DNA of 64,000 nt from Ruegeria lacuscaerulensis. GTDB lineage: Bacteria > Pseudomonadota > Alphaproteobacteria > Rhodobacterales > Rhodobacteraceae. The position numbers and the translations under genes were made by a program. The notes under the pieces are model-generated. The model was not told the origin of the DNA and searched no databases. It was given only the letters and a program-made list of their open reading frames with translations. Below, one piece after another: positions 18,777 to 27,053 of this stretch (positions are counted from its first letter, which is position 1; each line of letters begins with the position of its first letter). The stretch is taken from assembly GCF_013033355.1 (NCBI RefSeq), contig NZ_WQDY01000004.1:1-64000 (forward strand), written 5' to 3'.

Positions 18777-19111
18777 TTGAACCTCAAACGGGAAACGTTA
18801 AACTGGGAACTCATTGTGTGCAGGCTTTTAGTGATATTAAACCATCACATAATTCTATTGCAATGTAAGCATTGAAAGGAAATCATTGGCCCAAGATTTG
18901 CAGTCATATTTTAGCAGCTCGAGGATTGAGTTCTGGGCAGAAAAAGACTGAGTGTGACTTCGTTTCATATCAATAAGGCCAGTTTCAAAGAAACATCCGC
19001 CTCAGCTCAAACTCGTACCTCTTTCCCTTGCCCTTGCCCGCAATATGTTGCACCAAACACAGGTTCGAAAACCCGCACGAGGCTGCGGTACCAGGAATAA
19101 GGACGACAGGC
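18777..19111. other. Intergenic region between the Hint gene and cobS
   Basis: 335 bp with no convincing gene. The first 200 bp are AT-rich (for example around 18830-18870) and probably hold the divergent promoters. The only open frame extends cobS upstream from 19028 and has no supporting ribosome-binding site. No strong hairpin was seen. Confidence 0.5.
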
Positions 19112-20095
19112 ATGGATTGGCCGATTGACGCAAATGCACATCCCTCAGAAGAGATTTCGGTTCGCGACGTGTTCGGCATCGACACCGACATGCAGGTCAA
19201 ACGCTTTTATGAAGTGACCGAACGGGTCCCCGAGATTGATCAGACCTACAAGTTTGACCCTGAGACGACCCTCGCAATTCTGGCGGGCTTTACCCACAAC
19301 CGTCGCGTGATGATCCAAGGGTATCACGGCACGGGTAAGTCGACCCATATCGAACAGGTCGCCGCGCGTCTGAACTGGCCTGCGGTGCGGGTCAACCTCG
19401 ACAGCCATATTAGCCGGATCGATCTGATCGGTAAGGATGCGATCAAACTGCGTGATGGCGTGCAGATCACCGAATTCAGTGAAGGCATTTTGCCTTGGGC
19501 CCTGCGCAACCCGGTCGCGATCGTGTTTGACGAATATGACGCCGGCCGTGCAGATGTGATGTTCGTGCTGCAGCGCGTACTGGAAGCCAACGGTAGCCTT
19601 ACCCTGTTGGACCAGAACGAGATTCTGACACCTCACCGGTATTTCCGCATGTTCGCCACTGCCAACACCGTTGGCCTTGGGGATACGACGGGCCTTTACC
19701 ACGGTACGCAACAGATCAACCAAGCTCAGATGGACCGCTGGTCGCTGGTCGCGACGCTGAACTACCTCAGCCATGACGCCGAGACGATGATTGTTCTGTC
19801 CAAGGCCCCGCATTACAACACGGCTGAAGGTCGCAAGATCGTCAGCCAGATGGTCAGCGTCGCCGACCTGACCCGAACCGCCTTCATGAACGGCGACCTG
19901 TCCACGGTGATGAGCCCCCGAACAGTGATCAACTGGGCCCAGAACGCCGAGATTTTCCGTGATGTTGGTTACGCGTTCCGCCTGTCCTTCCTGAACAAAT
20001 GCGATGAATTGGAACGCCAGACCGTGGCCGAGTTCTATCAGCGCTGCTTTGATGAGGAACTTCCAGAGAGCGCGGCAAGCGCGAGCTTGGGCTAA
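19112..20095 (+). CDS. cobS: Aerobic cobaltochelatase, CobS subunit
   Basis: A 327-residue AAA+ ATPase of the MoxR/CobS clade. The Walker A motif is at about residues 70-78 ('[10 protein letters not shown]'), with Walker B '[10 protein letters not shown]' and sensor region '[20 protein letters not shown]'. With CobT and CobN it inserts cobalt into hydrogenobyrinic acid a,c-diamide in the oxygen-dependent cobalamin route. The start at 19112 ([20 protein letters not shown]) matches the family better than an in-frame start at 19028. cobN is not in this window. A strong terminator follows, so cobT is probably not co-transcribed with it. Confidence 0.96.
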   Translation: MDWPIDANAHPSEEISVRDVFGIDTDMQVKRFYEVTERVPEIDQTYKFDPETTLAILAGFTHNRRVMIQGYHGTGKSTHIEQVAARLNWPAVRVNLDSHISRIDLIGKDAIKLRDGVQITEFSEGILPWALRNPVAIVFDEYDAGRADVMFVLQRVLEANGSLTLLDQNEILTPHRYFRMFATANTVGLGDTTGLYHGTQQINQAQMDRWSLVATLNYLSHDAETMIVLSKAPHYNTAEGRKIVSQMVSVADLTRTAFMNGDLSTVMSPRTVINWAQNAEIFRDVGYAFRLSFLNKCDELERQTVAEFYQRCFDEELPESAASASLG

Positions 20096-20124
20096 CACCC
20101 CAAAAAAGAACAAACGATTCAGAT

Positions 20125-20154
20125 ACGGCCAGCCTGAATTCTCAGGCTGGCCGT
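20125..20154 (+). terminator. Strong terminator hairpin after cobS
   Basis: A perfect 13-bp stem, ACGGCCAGCCTGA (20125-20137) with its complement at 20142-20154, and a 4-base loop (ATTC). It is followed by CGTGTTTCTG, so the T tail is short. It lies 29 bp after the cobS stop. Confidence 0.75.
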
Positions 20155-20427
20155 CGTGTTTCTGCCGCCCACCAAAATGGTCGATATGATGCCGCAAGTG
20201 TTGTTTGGAAATGCCCAAACCTGTCCTTACTGCCTTTTCGCAGGCATCACCCGGCGCGGTTCAGGACCGAACTTGCCAAACTCAGCTGAGACTTGCAGCA
20301 ATCAACCGGCCGCAAAACGCGCCGAGGACACCAATGACTAAAAGGTAAGTAACCTGCGCAATAAATGCTGTACCAAAAGCAATCAATGAGCATCGATTGT
20401 GGCGGATGGGTCACTGGCGAAACCGTG
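20155..20427. other. Remainder of cobS-to-secreted-protein intergenic region
   Basis: Together with the terminator and operator this forms a 382-bp gap. This part contains no gene that I can support. Short open frames at 20156-20341 and 20365-20604 have no ribosome-binding site or protein-like composition. Confidence 0.4.
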
Positions 20428-20454
20428 ATTTGTATATACCTTGATTATACAAAT
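20428..20454. promoter_or_regulatory. Perfect inverted repeat, candidate operator overlapping a promoter
   Basis: ATTTGTATA (20428-20436) and TATACAAAT (20446-20454) are perfect complements with a 9-base spacer, an 18-bp half-site spacing that suits a dimeric regulator. A possible sigma-70 promoter overlaps it: TTGATT (20441-20446), 16-base gap, TATCAT (20463-20468). Transcription would then begin near 20475-20478, right at the ATG of the secreted protein. The regulator is unknown; the symmetry is directly visible. Confidence 0.5.
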
Positions 20455-20477
20455 TACATCTATATCATATCCAATGC

Positions 20478-20882
20478 ATGGTACATTGGAAAACACCTCT
20501 TATTGCAACAACAACTGTCTGGGCATTCGCCTCTCCTGTTACCGCATTGCCGACAACAACGTCTGACAGGGCTGAACTGTTTGCTGTCTGCTCTGGCCGG
20601 TTAGAAGCGCTAGCGGCCCGCCAACGGGCCCGCATCGGGGACGAAGATGCGCCTGCCGCAAATCTGCAGCAACAGTTCGACCAAATGCTGGAAGCGGTTC
20701 TGCCGTGGGCGCTGTCCGAGGGTATCGAAGAACACCAGCCAAAACGGTGGCGTGTGCGCGGCTGGGTTGAAGTCGCCTACCTGCTGGCCGATATGGACTA
20801 TAGCTTCGACGCGCGCATCGCCGAAGGGGCCGAACAGCAGTTGGCGCGCAGAATCTCGGAGTGCCGGGCCGTATTGCTTTAG
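20478..20882 (+). CDS. Small secreted hypothetical protein between cobS and cobT
   Basis: A 134-residue protein. Residues 1-24 (MVHWKTPLIATTTVWAFASP...) look like a Sec signal peptide with cleavage near VTA-LP. The mature part is about 110 residues, helical, with two cysteines ('FAVCSGRLEALAARQ' and 'RRISECRAVLL') placed to form one disulphide. No domain is recognised. No ribosome-binding site precedes the ATG, and the inferred promoter would give a leaderless message. A link to cobalamin is only positional. Confidence 0.6.
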   Translation: MVHWKTPLIATTTVWAFASPVTALPTTTSDRAELFAVCSGRLEALAARQRARIGDEDAPAANLQQQFDQMLEAVLPWALSEGIEEHQPKRWRVRGWVEVAYLLADMDYSFDARIAEGAEQQLARRISECRAVLL

Positions 20883-20974
20883 GATCGCGATGTTGAAAAG
20901 CGGATCGCCCCTATGGTCAAGCCCCCGGAATGGCTCTAGGTTGCCGGGGCAGAACAAGACCGGACCCGCCGCCG

Positions 20975-22852
20975 ATGAGCAAACCAAACGACAACCCCGC
21001 TGATCCGTTCAAGAAAGCCCTGGCCGAGGCCACGCGGGTCATGGCCGACGACCCCGAGCTGAACGTCTCGTACACCGTTGATCCGTCAGGCATGTCGGGC
21101 GAGTCGATGCGTTTGCCCCAGGTCAGCCGCCGAATGACACGAGAAGAGGTTTTGCTGGCGCGCGGAACAGCAGATGCTCTGGCTCTGCAACGCCGATACC
21201 ACGATGACGCGACGCATGCGCGCTATGCGCCTCCGGGGGATATGGCGCGGGACCTGTACGAAGCGATGGAGACCGCCCGCTGCGAGGCGATGGGCGCGCG
21301 GGACATGCCGGGCACGGCCAGCAACATCGACGTCAAGATCAGCCACGAAGCGATACGCCGCGGTTATGACCAGTGTAAACAACCCGCAGACGCGCCTCTG
21401 TCTGTTGCCGCCGGATATCTGATCCGCCACTTGGCGACCGGTCGTGACCTACCCCCCGCCGCCGCCAACATCATGAATCTGTGGCGTGGTTTTATCGAGG
21501 AACAGGCAGGGGGATCGCTGGAAAACCTCAACGATATCCTTTCGGACCAGGCTGAATTTGCCAAATTTTCGCGGCAGGTGATCAAGGATCTGGGATATGG
21601 CGACCAGCTGGGTGACGACCCCGACGAGCTGGACGACGAGCAGGAAGATCAGGCCGAAGAAGACGCCGAAGAGCAACCCGATCCGGACAGCACAGGCGAC
21701 GACGACCAGCAAGAGCAGGACGCCGACGCCACGCCTGAACAGTCGCAGGAAGAACAGCAGGACCAGTCTCAGGCTCAGGTCTCGATGGACGAGATGGCCG
21801 ATGACGAGATGGGCGACGAAGCCGAAATGCCGGAAGGTGAGGCTCCGCTTGAACCACCGGCCCCGCCACCTGCCTCGGATGCGGATCCCGATTACAAAGT
21901 GTATCTGAACACGCATGATGAAGAAATCGCAGCCGAAGACCTGGCTGAACCGGCCGAACTGGAACGCCTGCGGGCCTATCTGGACCAGCAGTTGGAGCCG
22001 CTGAAAGGCGCTGTGAGCCGCTTGGCCAATAAACTGCAGCGCCGTCTTCAGGCACAGCAAAACCGCAGTTGGGAATTCGATCTGGAAGAAGGAATTCTAG
22101 ACGCCAGTCGTTTGGCCCGCGTGGTGGCGAATCCGACCACGCCGCTGAGCTTCAAGATGGAAAAGGATACCGAGTTCCGAGACACTGTGGTGACGTTGCT
22201 GCTGGATAATTCCGGCTCGATGCGCGGGCGTCCAATCTCAATCGCTGCGATCTGTGCCGATGTTCTGGCGCGGACGCTGGAACGCTGCAACGTCAAGGTC
22301 GAGATTCTGGGCTTTACCACCCGTGCTTGGAAGGGTGGGCAGGCACGCGAGGCGTGGTTGAACGACGGCCGCCCGCAGCAGCCGGGGCGTTTGAACGATC
22401 TGCGCCACATCATCTACAAGGGGGCCGATGCGCCCTGGCGGCGGGCACGCCCAAATCTGGGCCTGATGATGAAAGAAGGCCTACTGAAGGAAAACATCGA
22501 CGGTGAGGCACTGGAATGGGCCCATCGCCGGATGATGATGCGGCGCGAACAGCGCAAGATTCTGATGGTGATCTCGGACGGGGCGCCGGTTGATGATTCA
22601 ACGCTCAGCGTGAACCCAGCGAACTATCTGGAAAAGCACCTGCGCGACGTCATCGCCATGGTGGAAAAGCGCAATATGGTCGAGCTGCTGGCCATCGGGA
22701 TCGGCCATGACGTGACGCGGTATTACGACCGCGCCGTCACGATTACCGATGTCGAGCAGCTTGCCGGTGCAATGACCGAACAGCTTGCCGCCCTGTTCGA
22801 CAATGACCCAAGGGCGCGCGCCCGTGTCATGGGTATGCGCAAGGTCGGTTGA
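20975..22852 (+). CDS. cobT: Aerobic cobaltochelatase, CobT subunit
   Basis: A 625-residue partner of CobS in the CobNST cobalt chelatase. The order is an N-terminal helical domain (about 1-200), a very acidic low-complexity linker (about 205-310, runs of D/E/Q), then a C-terminal von Willebrand A domain with the MIDAS motif DNSGSM at residues 411-416 ('[16 protein letters not shown]'). The start at 20975 ([20 protein letters not shown]) is typical of the family. The in-frame start at 20930 lacks support. It begins 92 bp after the secreted-protein gene. Confidence 0.96.
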   Translation: MSKPNDNPADPFKKALAEATRVMADDPELNVSYTVDPSGMSGESMRLPQVSRRMTREEVLLARGTADALALQRRYHDDATHARYAPPGDMARDLYEAMETARCEAMGARDMPGTASNIDVKISHEAIRRGYDQCKQPADAPLSVAAGYLIRHLATGRDLPPAAANIMNLWRGFIEEQAGGSLENLNDILSDQAEFAKFSRQVIKDLGYGDQLGDDPDELDDEQEDQAEEDAEEQPDPDSTGDDDQQEQDADATPEQSQEEQQDQSQAQVSMDEMADDEMGDEAEMPEGEAPLEPPAPPPASDADPDYKVYLNTHDEEIAAEDLAEPAELERLRAYLDQQLEPLKGAVSRLANKLQRRLQAQQNRSWEFDLEEGILDASRLARVVANPTTPLSFKMEKDTEFRDTVVTLLLDNSGSMRGRPISIAAICADVLARTLERCNVKVEILGFTTRAWKGGQAREAWLNDGRPQQPGRLNDLRHIIYKGADAPWRRARPNLGLMMKEGLLKENIDGEALEWAHRRMMMRREQRKILMVISDGAPVDDSTLSVNPANYLEKHLRDVIAMVEKRNMVELLAIGIGHDVTRYYDRAVTITDVEQLAGAMTEQLAALFDNDPRARARVMGMRKVG

Positions 22853-22916
22853 ACGCGGCTTTGGCCTATCGTTGTCATAAATAGAAGGGCGCAGCCCTGA
22901 AGTGATGAGGTAATAA

Positions 22917-24698
22917 ATGTTCCAATCCTTTGCCGTAACCGCGCGCCCCGAACAGGGGCCGCCCCGGTTGGCCGCTTTGCGCACCGAGATGGCGCAGGCT
23001 GGATTGGACGGGTTTCTTATTCCGCGCTCAGACGCGCATCAGGGCGAATATGTCGCCCCGCGGGACGAACGTTTGTCTTGGCTAACAGGCTTTACCGGGT
23101 CGGCAGGTTTTTGTGCCGTGTTGCCTGACGTAGTCGGTGTGTTTGTCGACGGGCGATATCGAACGCAGGTCAAGGCTCAGGTCGCCCTGGACTTTACCCC
23201 TGTGCCGTGGCCCGAGGTCAGTTTGGGCGCGTGGTTGAAGGACAATCTGCCCGATGGCGGCAAGGTCGGTTTTGATCCCTGGTTGCACGCTACTGGCCAG
23301 ATCACCAACGCACGCAAAGACCTCGCAGGCAGCGGTATAGACCTTGTTCGCAGCCCCAATCTGGTTGACCGCATATGGCCCGATCAACCTGCCCCACCGA
23401 TGAACCCGGTTAAAGCGCACCCTCTGGAATTCGCCGGTGAAAGCGCCGCCAGCAAAATCGACCGTCTGGCCGAGGCTTTGACTGCTGCTGGCAACTCGGC
23501 TGCCGTGATCACCTTGCCGGACTCGATCATGTGGCTGTTGAACATTCGGGGCTCGGATATCGGGTACAACCCAGTGGCGCACGGTTTTGCCATTTTGCAT
23601 TCGGATGCCAAGGTTGACTTGTTCATGGCACAAGAAAAGCTGGGCGTGTCGTTAGGTGATCAAGTTCGCGTTCACGCGCCTGAAACGTTCCTTGATGCTG
23701 TTGCCGCGTTACAGGGGGCAATTCAGGTTGATCTTGGAACCCTGCCCCAAGTCGTAGCTGACGTTTTGCAGGACAAGATCGTCGATGCCGGCGACCCTTG
23801 CGCCCTGCCGAAAGCCTGCAAAAACCCTGCCGAAATCGAAGGCAGCGCCGAGGCACACCTGCGCGACGCAGTGGCGGTGATCGAGACGCTTTGCTGGCTG
23901 GATGACCAAAACCCCGGCAGTGTCACTGAAACGCAGGTTGTCACAAAGTTGGAAGAGAACCGGCGCAAGGACAGCGCGCTGCAGGACATCTCGTTTGATA
24001 CAATCGCAGGCACCGGTCCTAACGGCGCTATCATGCATTACCGCGTCACCGAAGAGACCGACAGCCTTCTGGAAGACGGGCACATTCTGGTTCTCGACAG
24101 CGGTGGTCAATACCTTGATGGCACCACAGATATCACCCGTACAATCGCTATTGGTGAGGTAGGTGACGAAGAAAAAGCCTGTTTCACCCGTGTCCTAAAG
24201 GGTATGATCGACATGTCGATGCTGCGTTGGCCCGTGGGCTTGGCTGGGCGCGATATCGAAGGCGTGGCTCGGGCTCCCCTGTGGGCGGCAGGGCAGGATT
24301 TCAACCATGGCGTTGGTCACGGCGTCGGCGTGTATCTGAGCGTGCACGAAGGCCCTCAGCGTCTGTCGAAGGTCAGCCATGTCCCCCTTCAACCCGGTAT
24401 GATCCTTTCGAACGAGCCTGGCTATTACCGTGAAGGTGCTTTTGGAATCCGCATCGAAAACCTGGTCGTGGTGCAGCAGGCCCCTACCTTGCCCGGGGGC
24501 GATGCCGAACGCGCAATGCTGAACTGGCGCACTTTGACCTACGTTCCAATTGACCGTCGATTGATTGTTCCCGATATGCTGACCCACGCTCAACGTGATT
24601 GGCTGAATGCGTATCACCGCGACGTTGCGGAAAAAATACGACCAAGGCTGGGCGCGGACGCGCAAGTGTGGTTGGATGCCGCAACCGCTCCGATCTGA
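22917..24698 (+). CDS. Aminopeptidase P family (Xaa-Pro aminopeptidase, M24B)
   Basis: A 593-residue three-domain aminopeptidase P of the long type: two creatinase-like N-terminal domains (about 1-300), then the pita-bread catalytic domain. Metal ligands are visible as the Asp pair in 'VLDSGGQYLDGTTDITRTIA', His in 'NHGVGHGVGVYLSVHEGPQ', and Glu residues in 'ILSNEPGYYREGAFGIRIEN'. It would release N-terminal residues before proline in the cytosol. A GAGG lies about 8 bases before the ATG. Confidence 0.94.
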   Translation: MFQSFAVTARPEQGPPRLAALRTEMAQAGLDGFLIPRSDAHQGEYVAPRDERLSWLTGFTGSAGFCAVLPDVVGVFVDGRYRTQVKAQVALDFTPVPWPEVSLGAWLKDNLPDGGKVGFDPWLHATGQITNARKDLAGSGIDLVRSPNLVDRIWPDQPAPPMNPVKAHPLEFAGESAASKIDRLAEALTAAGNSAAVITLPDSIMWLLNIRGSDIGYNPVAHGFAILHSDAKVDLFMAQEKLGVSLGDQVRVHAPETFLDAVAALQGAIQVDLGTLPQVVADVLQDKIVDAGDPCALPKACKNPAEIEGSAEAHLRDAVAVIETLCWLDDQNPGSVTETQVVTKLEENRRKDSALQDISFDTIAGTGPNGAIMHYRVTEETDSLLEDGHILVLDSGGQYLDGTTDITRTIAIGEVGDEEKACFTRVLKGMIDMSMLRWPVGLAGRDIEGVARAPLWAAGQDFNHGVGHGVGVYLSVHEGPQRLSKVSHVPLQPGMILSNEPGYYREGAFGIRIENLVVVQQAPTLPGGDAERAMLNWRTLTYVPIDRRLIVPDMLTHAQRDWLNAYHRDVAEKIRPRLGADAQVWLDAATAPI

Positions 24699-24763
24699 CA
24701 CCCAGCTGTTACATTCCGGAGGCAGAGGAAAAGCCCGACATCAGTAAGGGTTAAGGAGGTAAG

Positions 24764-25105
24764 ATGACCAAGATCACTATTCGCAAAGCACCGGGTAAAT
24801 GGAGCGTCCGTTCCGGTGGCGCCATTTTGGGCGAAAGCACAAATGCGCTTGAACTGCTTGAAGGTGATCTGGACCCGGTGATCTATTTCCCCCGCAGTGA
24901 TATTGCGATGGCGTTTCTGGACCAGACCGACAAAGTCACGCATTGCCCCCATAAGGGTAACGCCGCGCACTTCTCGATCGTCAATAAATCTTCTGTGACT
25001 GAAAACGCGGCGTGGAGCTATGAAAGCCCGATCCCCGAAGTCGCCGATATCAAAGGCCATATCGCGTTTTATCGGCTCGATTCAGTCAAAGTTGAACAAA
25101 TCTGA
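24764..25105 (+). CDS. DUF427 domain-containing protein
   Basis: A 113-residue single-domain DUF427 protein: 'KWSVRSGGAILGESTNALEL', 'PVIYFPRSDIAMAFL', 'THCPHKGNAAHFSI' and 'AWSYESPIPEVADIKGHIAF' match the family pattern, including the conserved CPHKG. The structure is a small beta barrel; function is unknown. It has a perfect AAGGAGG site 6 bases before the ATG. It converges on the flavoprotein gene with a 7-bp gap. Confidence 0.9.
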   Translation: MTKITIRKAPGKWSVRSGGAILGESTNALELLEGDLDPVIYFPRSDIAMAFLDQTDKVTHCPHKGNAAHFSIVNKSSVTENAAWSYESPIPEVADIKGHIAFYRLDSVKVEQI

Positions 25106-25112
25106 GCTGGAC

Positions 25113-26438
25113 TCACATCGCCTCTTTCATCAAGTCGACCATCGCCAGATCTTGACTTACCCGACCGTAAGCCTGCGCCATCGCTGTCAATGTGTGCGGC
25201 GGGCAGCCAATTTCTTGAAGGCAAGAGGCATCAATCACGCGGACTCGACCATCGAAAGCCGACTCGACGACCTGATCTACAGGCTCATCTCGATCCCCGA
25301 CTGTAAGTTTGTGATAATGAAAGCCCTGACCTGGGGCGGTGACGCCCAGTGTGTGCCGCACTCCATGCGATGCTAACCAGTCCAACAAATTGCGCAGGCC
25401 AACGTCCTGACCCGCGTCCGGCACTTTATTTGCTTTGATACGGCCCTCGCGCGGCAAATGCCTGAGCTGCACCATAGTTGTCGGCGTCCAGATTCGAATG
25501 GGCTGCACAAAGTCTACAAGTCGCCCGATACGACGCCCGCGCAAGTGGGGGCCCAAACCAAATGTGGCAGTTATCAAGCTGATCGGAGCCTGTGAGACGG
25601 CATAGACAGAGGCGAAAAGATCGCACCGCCCACCTACCTTATGTTTCAGCGTCAGGGCATTAAAATGTCCTGCCTCAGCATAAGCGCGCGGCGATCCCAA
25701 AGCACGGCTTAACCAAAGGCAATTCATGATGTACGGGGCATGATCGCGAAAGCCGATCTGCGATGCTTGTGGGAGGCTGCGCGCTAGCAAGTTCGCTGTA
25801 CCTAAAACTCCCGAAGCTAGAAACACGTGCCGCGCACGCAGTTGAGTTCCATCATCCAGGTCCAAGCGTACCATCCCCTGTCCCGACAAGATCCGGCTAA
25901 CACGCCCCGCTCGGACCGAGACATTCGGCATCTCTTTGAGGCGCGCCTCGACTGCGCGGGCCATGGTCCGAAGCCCGGCATTGGGAGTTTCAGAAGTTCC
26001 GGTCAGCAAACGTGGGACACTTTTTTCCAGTCCGTTCTCTAAAAGCTCGTGCCGGGCACCGCCGACCACTTTCAGATCGCGCTGCACAGCTTCGCACGCG
26101 GCACAATAGTCCCACCATGTTTCCAGAAACTGTCCCCTTCCCCAAGGGTCATCGCAGTCGTAAACCTGAAGCTGTTTACCCCAGTAGTTGGCCAGCCCAC
26201 CGACTTCGGCGGCAGCAAACATCGGCGGTGCGTCTCCTGATACTTCGGTGCGGTCGGCCAGACACGCGGGCTGTTGTCTTTCATACGCAACCGAGACAAT
26301 CTTGACCGGCCCACCCTGAGAAGGCTTGGAGGTGGCCCCCGTCACGACGGCCACAGACCCAGAGAAGCCCCGCATAGCTGTAAGCGCTGCGTATGCCGCG
26401 GGCCCTGCTCCGACTAATGCAATATCAACGCTTTGCAT
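25113..26438 (-). CDS. FAD-dependent oxidoreductase, GMC-like
   Basis: A 441-residue flavoprotein. It has the N-terminal Rossmann motif 'DIALVGAGPAAYAAL', a second nucleotide-contact region 'HVFLASGVLGTANLLARSLP', and a GMC-type C-terminus 'VIDASCLQEIGCPPHTLTAM' with a proline-histidine-threonine segment where GMC enzymes place the catalytic histidine. It is shorter than classic GMC oxidoreductases (500+). Similar proteins occur in exopolysaccharide clusters, but no glycosyltransferase is nearby, so the role is open. The ATG lies just inside a possible 60-codon upstream frame. Confidence 0.75.
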   Translation of the reverse strand: MQSVDIALVGAGPAAYAALTAMRGFSGSVAVVTGATSKPSQGGPVKIVSVAYERQQPACLADRTEVSGDAPPMFAAAEVGGLANYWGKQLQVYDCDDPWGRGQFLETWWDYCAACEAVQRDLKVVGGARHELLENGLEKSVPRLLTGTSETPNAGLRTMARAVEARLKEMPNVSVRAGRVSRILSGQGMVRLDLDDGTQLRARHVFLASGVLGTANLLARSLPQASQIGFRDHAPYIMNCLWLSRALGSPRAYAEAGHFNALTLKHKVGGRCDLFASVYAVSQAPISLITATFGLGPHLRGRRIGRLVDFVQPIRIWTPTTMVQLRHLPREGRIKANKVPDAGQDVGLRNLLDWLASHGVRHTLGVTAPGQGFHYHKLTVGDRDEPVDQVVESAFDGRVRVIDASCLQEIGCPPHTLTAMAQAYGRVSQDLAMVDLMKEAM

Positions 26439-26607
26439 GACTCAGCCCCGTCTCCAGCACAGCCGCACGTTGCACATCGCTATTTAAGAGATGGTCAGAA
26501 CTTGAAAACGTTTCTATAGACCGGCTCACCATGACAGGCAGGCGTAGCGCAATTCGGACCAAGGGCGGATACTCGCCCATCGAGGTTGTAGTCTCAGCGA
26601 AGGTCAT
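26425..26607 (-). CDS. Possible small ORF upstream of the flavoprotein gene
   Basis: A 60-codon frame that overlaps the flavoprotein start by 14 bp in the arrangement expected for translational coupling. It has an AAGAG about 9 bases upstream of its ATG. There is no recognisable domain, signal or membrane segment. It may equally be non-coding leader sequence. Confidence 0.2.
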   Translation of the reverse strand: MTFAETTTSMGEYPPLVRIALRLPVMVSRSIETFSSSDHLLNSDVQRAAVLETGLSHAKR

Positions 26608-27053
26608 GGTGCCAACTCTTTTCTGGCAACATGCAAATCTGCGTCAGACCCCAGCACTGGCAGCGCGCAACCCGCGCACCTCGAACCTAGCCAGAGACGC
26701 TGAACGAAACTCTTTAAATACATTACCAACCACTCCCATTCACATGAGTTCTGGTGCTAAAACAGTTCGTTATTCGTTTGGTCGTTCAAAAATATGAAAG
26801 CCGAGTAGCCTTACGCCATGCACAAAATAAGGGTTGCAATAGGTGGTCAGCGCGGAACTCGAATAGAATGCTCTTGGTTAATATTAACCGAAAGTTAACA
26901 GCCAGATCAAGAAAAGTTGAGCCAAAGTGTGTTTCAGCCCGTGAAACGCCGATTTTCTCCGGGCAATCAATGAAAACACTGGGCCATGGCGTTCTGTAAC
27001 CATGGCCAGGGTGCGACAGTCAGCGGTTGAAACCAAAATGCGAGAGTATCAAG
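26608..27053. other. Gene-poor stretch between the flavoprotein and sugar dehydrogenase genes
   Basis: About 450 bp (600 bp if the small frame upstream of the flavoprotein is not real) with no convincing gene. Base composition is more AT-rich than the surrounding genes (for example 26700-26790 and 26870-26910). An 8-bp perfect hairpin, GGCCATGG (26982-26989) with CCATGGCC (27000-27007), lies 47 bp past the 3' end of the sugar dehydrogenase and may mark its transcript end. The stretch could be a decayed gene. Confidence 0.4.

Noticed and set aside
19145..20218. 357-codon minus-strand open frame opposite cobS
   Set aside because: Shadow of cobS; it would also run through the strong terminator hairpin.
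20365..20604. 79-codon frame overlapping the start of the secreted-protein gene
   Set aside because: Runs through the palindrome and promoter and overlaps the better-supported frame that has a signal peptide.
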